Shown one piece after another: positions 11,491 through 23,083 of a stretch of 64,000 bases of DNA (positions within the stretch are counted from its first letter, which is position 1; every line of letters begins with the position of its first letter). Origin of the DNA: Batrachochytrium dendrobatidis JAM81. Its lineage: Eukaryota; Chytridiomycota; Chytridiomycetes; Rhizophydiales. Position numbers and translations under genes: made by a program. Location of the stretch: positions 1,757,099-1,821,098 of the forward strand of contig NW_006281100.1 in NCBI RefSeq assembly GCF_000203795.2, written 5' to 3'. Under the pieces are notes generated by a model. The model was given only the letters and a program-made list of their open reading frames with translations, did not search any database and had not been told where the DNA came from.

Positions 11491-13833
11491 ATGTTTAGGA
11501 TTTGCTCTCAATCTTTTTATATTAAGCTATCTGTTCGCTCCGGATCATTTTTCCGCCATAATCCACCCTATAAATATATTGCATTCAGATCGTTTCATGC
11601 CAATAGTCGTTTGCATATGTCCATCAAACCTACTCGGTCTGCTTCTAGCTTTACTTTTTCTACAAAATACCCTCGTCAACACAAACCTCCAGTTTATGGT
11701 GGTAAAGGAAAACATCAATCCAAGGGGAAAACTCCCAAACGAAGCGGCGCTGGTCTTGATCGCAACATTCGTCTTCCTGCTCGTCTTAGGTTGGACCAAC
11801 TCAAGTCTACCTTTTCAAACACTGCATCCAAATCTAAATCATCTTCAAAATCTCATTTTGGCGGTAAATACGATACTGATCTTTACAATGGCTCAAAGCG
11901 CAAATCTCAGTCTCGGGTTGGTGCTCAGTTTAAGCATAGTAACGAGGATCAAGTCTCTAATAAAAGCACAATAGCCAAGGCTTCTCGTTCATTTCTGGGC
12001 AGAAGTAAACGTGATCAGTACGATGAGTATGGCAATATAGTGAATGCCACTCCTCAATCAGCAGGCAGTGACCCAGTTGCTAGATTTGGTCGCAAAAAGT
12101 CCAACACTTTACCTAGATTTGGATCTGGTCGAGCATCCACAAAATCTACTCCACTCCAACGCCCCAGTACAACAGTGATACAAAAGACGCCAAAACCACT
12201 TGGTGCAAAGGCCAGAGCTGCCGCTGCTTTATTCGATAGAGCTCTTGGTCCAAATGCTCCAGCTGTCATGAATCAGCAACTTATAAAAAAACAAACACTG
12301 GAACGTCGTGCCGAGCACGCTAAAAAATTCGAGCTTATTGACAACCTTGGACAGGGAAAAAGTAGTCGGACTATTCAGGACATGATTGATACGGCAACTT
12401 TCGAGGGAATGAATCTGCATCCCAAAGTGCTCGAGTCTATTACCCAAGGACTCAAATTTAAAGCCCCCACTCCTGTGCAAGCAATGTGCATTCCTAGGTT
12501 CATCCACAGTACAGATGAGGCTATATTATGTGCAGCTGAAACTGGAACAGGAAAAACTGCCGCATATCTTGCCAGTGTGATGCATGTTCTTAAAGTCGAG
12601 GAAGACAAGGCAATTGCCGGTACACTCAAATTGGCTGTGCCTTTTAAATTCGCCTCGTCCTTGCCCAAATCTGATATCAATGCCAAAATTAACAATGATG
12701 CATTTAGAGCGGTTGAAGCTATTACAACGGACGGTGATTCCATCACATCTGTTGCCGGACTTGCTTTGATTCGTAAAATACGTCGTCCACGAGCTATTAT
12801 TATTGTACCCTCTCGAGATCTTGTTGCTCAAGTCACTGCGACCGCAAAGATTCTTTCCCACAAGGCTAAACTGCGCGTTGTTGGCATGCACTCTCGTTCA
12901 GACTACAAGGCTAGAGAGTTTGCCTTGTCTTCAGCACCCATTGATATTTTGATATGCACACCTGGCATGCTGACCAGTTTTACAGAATCCAAAGACATTG
13001 TTCTTACACAAACCAGTCTGATTGTTGTCGATGAGGCCGATACACTATTCGACACAAATTTTCAAGATGATTTGAAACCCATCATTCAATCTGTCAAGAC
13101 ATTTTCCAAAAATCAAGGTCGCACATGTAGATTTTTGTTCACCACTGCCACGCTACCAAAGACTCTCAATCTAGCAGTACTGGATGAATTTCCAGAGCTT
13201 CGACGAGTTTTTACTCCAAATCTTCATCGTACCCAAGCCAAGCTACATCAAAGTTTTTTACGTCTAGACAGTTCCACTACAAAACCAAACATGCTTTTGG
13301 AAGTTCTTCGCCGTGCTGTATTGGAAACGGATCGAATCATTATATTTTGCAACCGTCGTAGCACTTGCAATACTGTGTCTGACCACTTGAGATCCAAATC
13401 CTATGATGTTGTGACATTGACAAGTTCTGCCGAGATAAAAAACCGCACAAAATCATTGGAACAGTTTCTTAATCCAGAGTTGATAAAGGAACCTTTTGAA
13501 AAGCTGGAAGCCATGTATGGCAATGAAGATGAAAAACATGTCGTGTCACCATCAGTTGTGGAGATGCAGGTTGAAGGGTTGTCGAAGCCTCCACTTGGTA
13601 AACCTATGATTATGGTTGCAACAGATATTGCGTCAAGAGGATTGGACACCACACCAGTAGGACATGTGATTTTGTACGATTTTCCACAGACTGCTATCGA
13701 CTATTTGCATCGTGTGGGTCGAACTGCACGAAATGGCCGCAGTGGTCGTGCTACCTCCATTATTGCACACCGTGATGCTAGTTTGGCAGAGTTTATTAGC
13801 AAGGCAGTCAAGAAGCGTGACATGCTTGCTTGA
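11491..13833 (+). CDS. MRH4: Mitochondrial DEAD-box RNA helicase, Mrh4-like
   Basis: A single 780-aa exon encodes an ATP-dependent RNA helicase probably imported into mitochondria, where fungal Mrh4 assists large-subunit ribosome assembly. The N terminus (residues 1-45, MFRICSQSFYIKLSVRSGSF and on) is rich in Arg, Ser and aromatics without acids, a typical presequence, and is followed by a long basic Ser/Lys/Arg region to about residue 300. Helicase motifs in order: Q-motif PTPVQAMCIP, motif I AAETGTGKT (about 348), Ia PSRDLVAQ, Ib TPGM, II DEAD (about 515), III TAT in place of the usual SAT, then IIFCNRRST, VATDIASRGLD (V) and HRVGRTARNG (VI). The TAT motif III and long basic N terminus fit Mrh4 better than nuclear DEAD-box proteins; the exact orthology is inferred. 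Confidence 0.85.
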   Translation: MFRICSQSFYIKLSVRSGSFFRHNPPYKYIAFRSFHANSRLHMSIKPTRSASSFTFSTKYPRQHKPPVYGGKGKHQSKGKTPKRSGAGLDRNIRLPARLRLDQLKSTFSNTASKSKSSSKSHFGGKYDTDLYNGSKRKSQSRVGAQFKHSNEDQVSNKSTIAKASRSFLGRSKRDQYDEYGNIVNATPQSAGSDPVARFGRKKSNTLPRFGSGRASTKSTPLQRPSTTVIQKTPKPLGAKARAAAALFDRALGPNAPAVMNQQLIKKQTLERRAEHAKKFELIDNLGQGKSSRTIQDMIDTATFEGMNLHPKVLESITQGLKFKAPTPVQAMCIPRFIHSTDEAILCAAETGTGKTAAYLASVMHVLKVEEDKAIAGTLKLAVPFKFASSLPKSDINAKINNDAFRAVEAITTDGDSITSVAGLALIRKIRRPRAIIIVPSRDLVAQVTATAKILSHKAKLRVVGMHSRSDYKAREFALSSAPIDILICTPGMLTSFTESKDIVLTQTSLIVVDEADTLFDTNFQDDLKPIIQSVKTFSKNQGRTCRFLFTTATLPKTLNLAVLDEFPELRRVFTPNLHRTQAKLHQSFLRLDSSTTKPNMLLEVLRRAVLETDRIIIFCNRRSTCNTVSDHLRSKSYDVVTLTSSAEIKNRTKSLEQFLNPELIKEPFEKLEAMYGNEDEKHVVSPSVVEMQVEGLSKPPLGKPMIMVATDIASRGLDTTPVGHVILYDFPQTAIDYLHRVGRTARNGRSGRATSIIAHRDASLAEFISKAVKKRDMLA

Positions 13834-14011
13834 ATAGGCTTTAAAAATAAACTAGATCAATTTTGCATGACATGTTTGTATTTCAACTAAAGTAACTTGA
13901 AACCCAGCAACCACAAACAAGATACTTGATAATTTATTCATCAAAAAGTTGCCGACATTTTGAAAACAATAAATCCAAATAAGCAAACACCAAGCATTTG
14001 GTCATGGCTGT

Positions 14012-15018
14012 CTAGTTTTGTTTTTGAATTGGCAAAAAGAGTTTAAACTCTGGTGGTAGCTCTTCCTCCGAATACAGCCTATCGGAAAAGTAAATGCGGC
14101 GAATGCGGCAATTGGCATGAATCTGCACACGCAGCGTTTCTATATAGTTTGTACCATAAGCACGACGAGTAAAATCGCTTAGATTAAATTGAATTTGATT
14201 CCATCCATCATCAAGTCGCATTGGCATAGTGCATATAAATGGTTTGACGCGTGTCGTGGACTATAATGTCGAAATATGATTTAGAATAGATCCGACCTGG
14301 CATGTCATTCTATTGTTTTCAAAACACATTGCATAGTATACACTTTTTACCTGATAGTTTGAGGCTCTGAATCGTCTTCGAACGTTTTTGTCATCCAAAA
14401 CTTGAACTTCAAATGTAAAATACTTTTTCAAGTTTTTAATAATCATAACAAGAAAAGGAAGTTTGATTCCCAGGGTACGATTTTGTTGAGCTGGACAAGT
14501 AATGTAGTTTGTCGAAACATTTGTACCAATGATTTCAAGAACAGACGATTGAATATCATTATCAGTTATTCGCTTGATGTGACCATTTCGAACCTTTTTG
14601 TCCCAGATTTGCAAAGGCTTTGAGCTAAATAAATCAAACCATGTGGATTCAGAATGTATTAGAAAGGGGTCAGAATTTATAAAGTAGTTTAGTTTGAAAG
14701 ATATTGCTTTAAATATATGCTACAGAACGTGTTTTCCCCAAAAGTTCTCGATTTAGACATGATTATAGCAAGTGCATATACATTCAAAAGGAGTAGCTAG
14801 ACACTGCAAAAAGGACTTACCCAATACTGTACAATATCGACAGAAATCCGGACTAACAGTGTGGTATATATATTTAAAAAGATGTGGAATGATTTAGAAT
14901 ACAAACACTATCGCGCCAAGCCATAAAACAGACAAGCAAACATATAGCACTAGATGGTGGTATAAAGAGATGTCTTGGTGAGGCAAATAGGCTGTACCTG
15001 AAAGGTATTGCGAAACAT
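14012..15018 (-). CDS. CFAP20: Cilia- and flagella-associated protein 20 (Bug22/GTL3)
   Basis: A highly conserved axonemal inner-junction protein of ciliated eukaryotes. Four exons, 14998-15018, 14821-14852, 14351-14624 and 14012-14260, total 576 nt or 191 aa. The first exon is only seven codons (MFRNTFQ) and the second is 32 bp ([10 protein letters not shown]), so both are easily missed. Family sequence follows almost unchanged: [78 protein letters not shown] and [20 protein letters not shown]. Near-identity to animal and algal homologues is expected for this family. The gene implies a flagellated zoospore stage and so excludes most non-zoosporic fungi. It converges on the helicase gene, with 178 bp between stops. 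Confidence 0.95.
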
Positions 15019-15267
15019 GATGAGAGCTTCCTCCTAGTATCGCTCTCCTTTGAATGTAGATTATATAAAGTGCTTTTCAAACTCGAATGATGGTTATACA
15101 AGCGTGAATGTTATATCTTGCCAATAAACACCAGTCTGGCAACTAAAATGGGTTATTTGGTAGCAAGAAAAGGTTTGGGTTGAGTAAACGTAATTTTGGG
15201 ACTGTATTTTGAATATTGGCCAAATTTTATTTTAAATTTAGCCAAAAATACAAATCGGATTAAATGG

Positions 15268-15640
15268 TGAAAACAGTAAACAACTCGAGTGTCATTTTAC
15301 TGATTGTGGTTATGGTAACATGCCAGTGTTTGATACATACGTCGTTACAATCATGGGTCAGCAACAATGTGATGGAACTGGATGCGTAATATCAAAACCA
15401 TGTCCAGAATACGTGATATAACGACAACTTGCAACCATATTGATGTAAATGGATCACTAAATAACAGTGTCATGCATATGCAAACAACAGTTGCATTACT
15501 GACATGTGTCATGATTGTTGTTGAACTAGACTGCGATCGTATCCGTGATTCAGAATACAACAAATGTATGTGCAGAGTTGTATTGACAATATTGACAAAC
15601 ACAATACATGAATGTGGGTTCAAATTTGAACAATCTCAGT
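15268..15640 (+). repeat. Dispersed repeat A, copy 1
   Basis: This block recurs at about 22262-22680 and 29762-30260, with a broken version at 26005-26200. It starts around CAACTCGAGTGTCATTTTACTG and contains an open frame (15382-15657; MRNIKTMSRIRDITTTCN...). Relative to the other copies it lacks a short stretch after TTGACAATATTGACA. The rest of the CFAP20-NAA15 interval (15019-15267, 15641-15808) is AT-rich with no gene seen. Confidence 0.8.
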
Positions 15641-15808
15641 TTAAAGCTATAGTCTGATTATGTGTGTCGTAGGATGAATGTTTAAAATAGTCGACTTTTA
15701 ATAAAAAGCGAATACATGCTCAACTATCGTCTATTTCAAAGTAAAAACAGTCAATGCAAAATAAGTACAAAAAGTGCTACATTTTACGTCAATACAGCTG
15801 TGGTGAAT

Positions 15809-18800
15809 TCATTTCAGACAAACGGCCAAAGGAAAAGTCTTCAAAGCAATCTTTTTGAATGCAGCCAAAGCATCCATGTCCTTCATGACAGATTTTAGTG
15901 TGTTGGCAACATTTACCGCAACCTAAATTCCATTTACAAATTAATACAACTGAAATGGTCATTTACACAGTATTTCCAGATCCAAACCATACCTCGAGAG
16001 TAAACCCATCTATATATTGAGATCCAACACCTTTCAAAATAGTCGCAGCTTCAGAAGTAGCGTCATTTTTAAGTAAAACAACACACTCTGCAGCAGCAAG
16101 TCTATGCGGCACAGAGTTGGAGTGCGATTCCAAAAAGGATTTGTTAAATAGCTCAAGTTTGGCTAAAGTGGCTGGAATGTCTTTGCATTCGACAGACTCG
16201 AACAATGTAGAAAGACTCTGATTGATGACAGTTAAAACACGTGTATCCATTTTCTTGTCTTCTGAACGAGCAGTTTCTGCAATGACCTCGCGTTGAAGCA
16301 TTATAATGTTGCGGTGAACATTGGGGTGAGAGGCATCGATCTTGTGTGCGTGAACAAGACATGCAAGGGCACGCAGGTATTTTTCTGGTATCAATGTAAA
16401 ACTGAGTTAGTATCGACCATACACTTGCTATAATAAACTGTACTTACCTTTGCGCATGTAGACCTGAAAGCCCAAATTCCATCCATCCATATCAAAAGGC
16501 AACAGTTCATGCAGTGGCTTTAAAAACTTGGTAGCTTCTGCCATAAAATCTACGTCGTCAGTTAGTTTTTTGCCTTCAGGATCAGGATCTACAGGCAACT
16601 TTTTCTTATTGTTAGCGTTGCCATTGGCATTGTCTTTCGAGTGAGTTGTATTTGTCCTGGCTGTAGTCACAGAAGTGTTTTGGTCTGCTTGGCTTTTAAG
16701 TTCGGCTTTACGAGCTTTGCGAAGTGCCTTTTTGCGCTCAGATTCGTTCATATTAGACAAATCAACACCATCTCTGGTCATGGTGATGGGTGCGGGACCA
16801 TCAAACAGCTCAATATAAGCACGTATAGCACTCTTGGCTGCTTTGGAAAAGTACGGATGAGACCGGATACGATCTTCTACTCTTAGCAAGTCAAGATACG
16901 CTCTGACAGTGGTTTTTCTCAATGCATATCCATGAAAATCAAACTGATCGTCATAGATTTCGACAAAATGCTTTTCAATCTGGTGAAAATTTTTCAATGC
17001 TCGGCCATAGGCACCGATACGCAGATTGGCCTCACCACTGGCCTGAGCATACCATATGCATTGCATATCAATAAGATCATGAATAGGATCTACCGATTCA
17101 GCGCGAGTAAAAAGACTAATTGTTTCCTCGGCCTCCTTGAGAGCGTTGTTGGCAAGCATGTACTTTGTGCACTTGGAATTGATGCAACGATCTTGAAGGT
17201 CTAAAAAACGTGCTTGGTTCATAAACATCATGGCTTGAGCAGGATCACCTGCATGCTAAAAGCACATTGTTGATGAAGCCAAATTAATGCATGGAAAATG
17301 TAAGGTGAGTAAGATTCATACACGGGTAAAGGGAAAAGACGTTACCTTGAAAATTCTAGCCTTGGTCATGTATAGCTCAACAACAGTTGGAGAATGTGCA
17401 ATTGCTTCATCAATAAACTCTAATGCGCGCATTATATTTCTTTTACGATCCTGGAATTGTGCCAAAAAATATACCACCCAAAGAAACGCTGTTGGAGATT
17501 CCTTTTCTAAGCAGATACAAAAATAAAGTGCAAGATTTGAATAAAAAGTAGCAGTGCTGATATCAAATTATACAAAATAAACCCACCAGTATCGCCGGAT
17601 GAAAATGTACAATTAGCTTTAAGTGAGCCATAATACTTTTCTACAACCTCTGCAATAATCTCTTCTTTTTCGGGATCGGCCATCAAATCTTTAAGCGAGA
17701 CAAAAAGAGAAGGAACACCCTTGCGAAACAGGGGAACCAAGTAAGAGGTTATCATGGTTTTGAATTCGTCGCCAGAAACAAAGTTGAGAGGAAGACGCTG
17801 AATGGCATGAGAACGAGGATACTTTTCGCCAAGTTCTCGGTACATACGTAGGACACGATCAATAGATGCACGATCAGTAAAATGACCACCAAGTCCTCGA
17901 GCCGTACGATACCCCTCAAGATAAGCAATCGAGTCTGGGTTTTCGTTAATAAGACGAGTATATTCCACTTGAGCTTCTGCAGACATTTTGTTTTTCAGCA
18001 AGATACGTGCTAAAAAAGTGTGTTAGTGATGCTTGAAAGCAATACTCCAAGTCTCGTTTGAGCATACCTTTTGCTTCACGCCATTCACGCACAGCCATCA
18101 CCTTTCCTCGCAAAGTATCAAGATGAGCCAAGGCGCGAGAATAATCGCCACTTTCTTCAATAATCAAATTATGATACAACATCATTTCAGAGTTTTCATA
18201 CTCGGTCAGAGGTCCGGGAGCCTCCTCCTATATATTTAAAATGAATAAGCACACCAAAGATATAAAAAGGTCAAAGTATATGATCCTACATTCATGCTTT
18301 CTTCATACGAAGACATAATTTTTTCAGCCATCTCGTAATTTTTAAGCAAGTGATATGAGACTGCAAGAGTGATCCAGTTGACTCGTTGATTTGGTCTTAA
18401 ATTCAACATTTTATGGCGAATATCCTGTAACACATGGTAAGATGTTGATAAAAGCATCAATAAACATATTCAAATATTTAAATCGCTCAAAAGACGGCAT
18501 ACTCGTTACTTGCATTGAAAGATTCGTAGTTGCGCATCTGGATTTGAAGCAGAGAATAATCACGCATAATTTGTTGGTTTTCCTATACAGAGTAGAAGCA
18601 ATCGATTGGCATAAACAGTGTTATATACATGTCATCCATTATACAGTTGGTATTAGATGGCATGTATATTCCAACCTTGTCAAATCTCAAGGCATGCGTG
18701 TAGCATTTAAGCGCTTCTTCATAATTGCGTTCAGCTCGATGGAACAAACCATATACATGCCAGCCTAAAAATAATAGATCAGGGTTAATTGGGTAGTGCA

Positions 18801-19406
18801 TATGGAACGTCGTGGCATGAGTATAAGCCGACATACAAACGTGAGAGGTCATGTCGCTGACAATCCCCTTTTTGATGAAGCTGTGAGCTTCATCTTTGCG
18901 GTTCAAATTACTGCAAAACAAACCCTTCATGGCGAGAGTTTCTAATAATAATAGGTTCAAATAGGTATTGGCATTAGACTGGCGTTTTTTAGAAAAAGTT
19001 GGCGGAGTGTACAATAGTCATCCCACTCAAGACACACAGTAGTAAAAATACATGACATTGATACAGTTTCAGTAGATAAAGTGGGCGTAACTAATACAAA
19101 TTACCTCCATGGTTTGGATACTTTTTGAGAATGGTCTCTGCTGCCTTGAGTCCCTTTTTATACTGTCGATTCTCATAGAATTTCTAACCAAAAATGAGCA
19201 ATGCAACATATGGATTAGTATAAGCATTGCTAATAGTCTATCATGGCAACAGAGCAAGACCAAGTATAGCGTAAAGTAAACCAGCTATTCCATAGCACTC
19301 GACCAAGGCATGAAATACATACAAGAACAGTCTTGAAAATAGCAGATTCCTTGGCAGGGAGTTCCCTAGAAGTACGAGCAGTCGCAGTAGAACTTGCAGT
19401 CATCAT
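15809..19406 (-). CDS. NAA15: N-terminal acetyltransferase A auxiliary subunit Naa15 (NARG1/Nat1)
   Basis: The TPR scaffold that anchors the catalytic Naa10 to ribosomes for co-translational N-terminal acetylation. Roughly ten exons run from ATG 19406 (MMTASSTATARTSRELPAKE) to TGA 15809-15811. Family landmarks in order: LPAKESAIFKTVL, FYENRQYKKGLKAAETILKK, ETLAMKGLFCSNLNRKDEA, HVYGLFHRAERNYEEALKCY, LRPNQRVNWITLAVSYHLL, RLPLNFVSGDEFK, DRCINSKCTKYMLANNALKE, DDQFDFHGYALRKTTVRAYL, then a Lys/Ala-rich segment (SERKKALRKARKAELKSQ) and a C-terminal TPR block. The last exon is 15809-15922. The repeats of alternating helices match Naa15 over its whole length. Introns are 50-150 bp with GT-AG ends. It looks intact. 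Confidence 0.93.
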
Positions 19407-20235
19407 TTACCTAGTAAATTCTACCTATTAATAGTCGACTAGTTATTGATCGGTTGGATCTACAAAGGAAAGTAGAATTTTTCAAATGCTTGAAAGGCTG
19501 CACATGAAATTTATAGTCGAATTCATGATACTGAAAAAGTCGGATGTTGGAATCTGATACGACTTGATGTGTCTAATCTTATCAACTGCTTGAAATTAAT
19601 GTAGGATTAACATTGGTTTACATAAGAGTCGAGTGTACAATGTTTTAGTAGTAATTTGTTCAAGTATAACCAAATATCATCAATTTAATTATATCGTGAT
19701 CTCACTTGTAATGAATTCAAAGTTTGAACGAGATGTTTGCAAGTGAATACTGATTAGTGTCATGAAAATGTCTGAAGTTATTGGTTTAACATTGATCAGG
19801 CCATATCAAATATACTCGAGATATTGAAACTGGATACGCGATATCAACAGCTGGAATATGATATACTGCTGCAAGTATCATGACTTTTACATGGTGGTTC
19901 AGTTATTCATACGTATCATTGTCATGCAAACACATTTATCAACATGTGTATAATGATTATATTGTTGGTATTGTATATTCAACATGTGATACTTGATACA
20001 TGACAAAGTTGATACTGCGACTGATGTGTGTGATCAGTCAGTCTATTGATGCAACCATTTTGATACCACAATCAACGAGTCAAAAGTGTCAATGCATACT
20101 ATAATATGATACCATTTCAACCAATATTGTGTACAATAATCAGATACAATCCCAAATATCCAATATCAAATGACAATTGTGTTTTATTCGAGAAAAAACA
20201 CAACGAATTCGGTTGAAACCAGTCCATATTAGCAA
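19407..20235. repeat. AT-rich interval with dispersed repeat B (inverted copy at 57.3-57.6 kb)
   Basis: No gene is recognisable between NAA15 and the next secreted gene. From about 19835 to 20080 the sequence is the reverse complement, with divergence, of about 57330-57560: shared strings include TGTGTGTGATCAGTCAG here and CTGACTGATCACACACA there, and AACATGTGATACTTGA here and TCAAGTATCACATGTT there. The remainder is unassigned. Confidence 0.6.
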
Positions 20236-21129
20236 TCAAATCAATGGTTCGTGATCTTCATCTTGAGACTGACCCAAAAGTGATCTAGTCTTACTTTTAA
20301 GTTTGAAAGAAGCTTTTCGTAAATCCAAAAATGGTCGAGTAGAAGAGGCTACAGATGTTTCCTTTGATGACGAGTGCGCAAGATTAGAACCTTCCGGGGC
20401 CTTGTCAGAATGTTCAGGATTCTTGGATGTTTTGTGATGCGATGGAGACGAATTTTCGGGATCTTGAGGACTTTGTTGTGATGGATTCAAAGACATACCA
20501 GCAGAATATTTTTTGGGTCTTAAAAATTGATTTGGTATGAGGCTTTTAGGTTTAAGAATGAGTTTTATAGAAGTGGAGTCTAATCCCAAAAGTTTTGTGT
20601 AAAAATCAACTAATATAGAATTCGGATCATTTTCGAGCAGGTGTTTTTTAAGCTTTTTTTCACTGGCAGACAATTTTAAGAATAAATCCAAAAGCTTGCA
20701 GCTGAGACTCGTACATTTTTCTTCAAGCTCGAGAAGAATTTTGTTTTGAGCTTCAAGTTCGAGTTTGGCTTTGTTGAGTTTATTCTCGTACCTTGAATTG
20801 TCATTCATTGCTTGAGATTTTTGCTTCAAAAGCAGATATTTTTCAGTCAGCTCGGATACCAATTTTTCATGATCAGCTTCTGTAACTTTTGCCAATCCAT
20901 ACATCTTCTCTGTCTTTTCATAATCTTGTTTTATTTTTGCGTATTTTTTGATTGAATTCTTAGCACTCCTTGAAAGTTTACTAAAGTCGACTAAGCTTGT
21001 AACTTGTGCATTCGCAGCTGTCAAAGTCCTAGATTCAGCGCTTGTAGTTGAGCTGGGATGAATTGGATTGGCTGTAGTAAAAGAGCAAGCAAACAGGATT
21101 GATGTCAATACAGCGATTGGTAATTTCAT
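20236..21129 (-). CDS. Secreted coiled-coil protein, 'MKL...ANP' family, member 1
   Basis: A single-exon 297-aa protein of unknown function. Residues 1-21 form a signal peptide (MKLPIAVLTSILFACSFTTA, cut before NP). The mature part starts with a Ser/Thr-rich stretch, then a long charged alpha-helical/coiled-coil region (about 55-165: YAKIKQDYEKTEKMYGLAKV, LELEAQNKILLELEEKCTSL) and a low-complexity Ser/Pro/His tail (SSPSHHKTSKNPEHSDKAPE). Two further genes, at 56152 and 58414, share the signal peptide, gene length class and promoter, but the mature sequences align poorly. No enzymatic motif is seen. Small secreted families of this kind are expanded in Batrachochytrium; a host-facing role is inference only. 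Confidence 0.8.
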   Translation of the reverse strand: MKLPIAVLTSILFACSFTTANPIHPSSTTSAESRTLTAANAQVTSLVDFSKLSRSAKNSIKKYAKIKQDYEKTEKMYGLAKVTEADHEKLVSELTEKYLLLKQKSQAMNDNSRYENKLNKAKLELEAQNKILLELEEKCTSLSCKLLDLFLKLSASEKKLKKHLLENDPNSILVDFYTKLLGLDSTSIKLILKPKSLIPNQFLRPKKYSAGMSLNPSQQSPQDPENSSPSHHKTSKNPEHSDKAPEGSNLAHSSSKETSVASSTRPFLDLRKASFKLKSKTRSLLGQSQDEDHEPLI

Positions 21130-21290
21130 TCTACTGGTTTGATTCTAAGCAAGTTGTGGATGATTGTTGTCTGACAAGTCGGTTTTTGAACCATATTTAT
21201 ATTCATTATTGAACGGATAGTATTAAGGGCATGTTCATCAAGTGCCGCCCTAAGGAACTTGTGTTATTGTTAGGGTTGATGCTGGTTTAT
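21130..21290 (-). promoter_or_regulatory. Shared promoter/leader module of the MKL secreted family, copy 1
   Basis: Read on the minus strand it carries, in order towards the ATG: AACCCTAAC (21270-21277), CCTTAGGGCG (21246-21255, about 117 bp upstream), ATAAATATGG (about 65 bp upstream) and ACAACTTGCT (21148-21157, about 19 bp upstream). The same elements in the same order and spacing precede the genes at 56152 and 58414. Confidence 0.65.
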
Positions 21291-21534
21291 TGTTACCAAA
21301 CCAAAATATCGAAAGGGAGGATCCCTTTATATGATGGTGTGTAGTGTTGAACTGCAGGCTATGCACTCAAATATGGTTGATTGTGTAATGTTGTACAAAC
21401 AACAGGTAAATCAGGCTGTCAAGCACAGGATCAATTATGACAATGGGATGTCAGTCATTCAGGTATTGTATGGCCAACGTATTTTACAAGCATCATTGCT
21501 TGTTGGTCGTGTCATGTCCAATATTGATTGTGTA

Positions 21535-22000
21535 GTTTAGAGTTTACAATGCTTGTGAGTATGGTTACATTGATGATCAGTTCAAAGTATCACATCGATT
21601 AAACAACCAACTTGCACAATGCATGCAATCATCAACCCGCCAAGTCATGATCGATATTGATCAAGTGATTGATATTCAACTCACCTGGTGTCGATATGCA
21701 TATAGGCGNNNNNNNNNNNNNNNNNNNNNNNNNNNNNNNNNNNNNNNNNNNNNNNNNNNNNNNNNNNNNNNNNNNNNNNNNNNNNNNNNNNNNNNNNNNN
21801 NNNNNNNNACAATATTGGATCAGTTTGGACAGTGTATTGTGTTGTTTATTGTATACTTGATATTGAACAATATCATAATATTGACTTGATTGACAACTGA
21901 AATCATGCAATGGTTGGTAATTGTATCAGTTGACATGTATTGGATAGGTTGTTGTCATGACCCAGTACATATAGTGTAGTATGTTGACGTGTATTGATTA
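21535..22000 (+). pseudogene. Broken partial duplicate of the armadillo/DUF4246 gene, split by assembly gap
   Basis: The sequence before the gap (TTCAAAGTATCACATC, then ACCAACTTGCACA, ending TATGCATATAGGCG) matches about 36745-36897. The sequence after it (ACAATATTGGATCAGTTTGG) matches from about 37079. Exon reading frames of the parent are interrupted here and the homology fades near 22000, so it cannot encode the parent product. No other gene is seen in 21291-22261. Confidence 0.7.
21709..21808. other. Assembly gap (100 N)
   Basis: Exactly 100 Ns, a common placeholder for a gap of unknown size. By collinearity with 36897-37078 the missing sequence should be about 180 bp of the duplicated exon and its flanks. 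Confidence 0.98.
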
Positions 22001-22301
22001 TGTGATTGAATGATACGATCGAATACCGCTGATCACTTTGTTGGTGTACAATATCACATGTGCACAATATCAATATGTTGCACAACAGTCATTCAAACAG
22101 GTTGGAGCATGTCACGAGCAATGCAATCAACTTGGTACAACACATGCCAGCATACATGTAGTGTATTGTACACTAGTAGTGATGATTCGACCAACGGCAT
22201 GTGTGGTTGTAATATTATACATGAAACCACATATTGATGTCCATGATTATGGGGACATCCAGAATTACAATAATGGGTCGGCAACAATGTGATGGAACTG
22301 G

Positions 22302-22601
22302 ATGCGCAATATCAAAACCATGTCCAGAATACGTGATATAACAACAACTTGCAACCATATTGATGTAAATGGATCACTAAATAACAGTGTCATGCATATG
22401 CAAACAACAGTTGCATTACTGACATGTGTCATGATTGTTGTTGAACTAGATTGCAATCGTATCCGTGATTCAGAATACAATAAATGTGTGTACAGAGTTG
22501 TATTGACAACATTGACAACATCTACAGTCAAACACAATATATCGATTGCAATACATGGATATGGGTTCAAACTTGTTGATCGTATAATGTATGATTACTA
22601 A
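22302..22601 (+). other. Open reading frame inside repeat A, copy 2
   Basis: A 99-codon frame starting MRNIKTMSRIRDITTTCNH is kept open in three repeat A copies (15382, 22302, 29884), differing mostly by single residues. No known domain, signal peptide or strong start context is evident. It may be a remnant of a mobile element ORF or chance. Confidence 0.35.
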
Positions 22602-22964
22602 AAGTGCACCAAATGTAGATTCGACACTATAGTCTGATTGTGTGTCATATGATGGTTGTTGTATTTGGAACAATCAATATAGTCAATGTGTAGTATCAAC
22701 CAGCCAAATATGTAACCATTGTATATCCCAAATCAAAGCCACTGCTGGATGAATACCAAAGTGATCCATTTTTACGCGAATATGGTTGTAAAAGGGTGCG
22801 TTTACAAGGCTACACAACACTCTTGAAGGGTGTTTTTCAAGACATCTGATAAAAGGGTCACGGAAGCACAACATGATATTGTGACCAGGGAGCAGTATAC
22901 TGTCTAGTTTGATAGTAGCCCATCGCAAGCAGTCAAATAACCCTGTGTAGTCGACTAACCTAGA

Positions 22965-22976
22965 AGGGTTAGGGTT
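22965..22976 (+). promoter_or_regulatory. Telobox-like motif upstream of modular secreted gene 1
   Basis: AGGGTTAGGGTT, two telomere-type hexamers, about 110 bp before the ATG at 23084 and shortly before a TATACAAAATATAAG stretch. The identical motif lies at 30545-30556 before the second copy. Confidence 0.5.
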
Positions 22977-23083
22977 GGTTTGCTATACAAAATATAAGTA
23001 CTGTCAAGTACGCTCAGTTTTAGAATCGACACCAGTTTCAACACTCTACTTTTGTACCAACTGTTTAAACATATTCATCAGAC

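Noticed and set aside
22965..22976. Chromosome end or internal telomere array
   Set aside because: Only two hexamers, identical in both duplicated promoters; no array is present.
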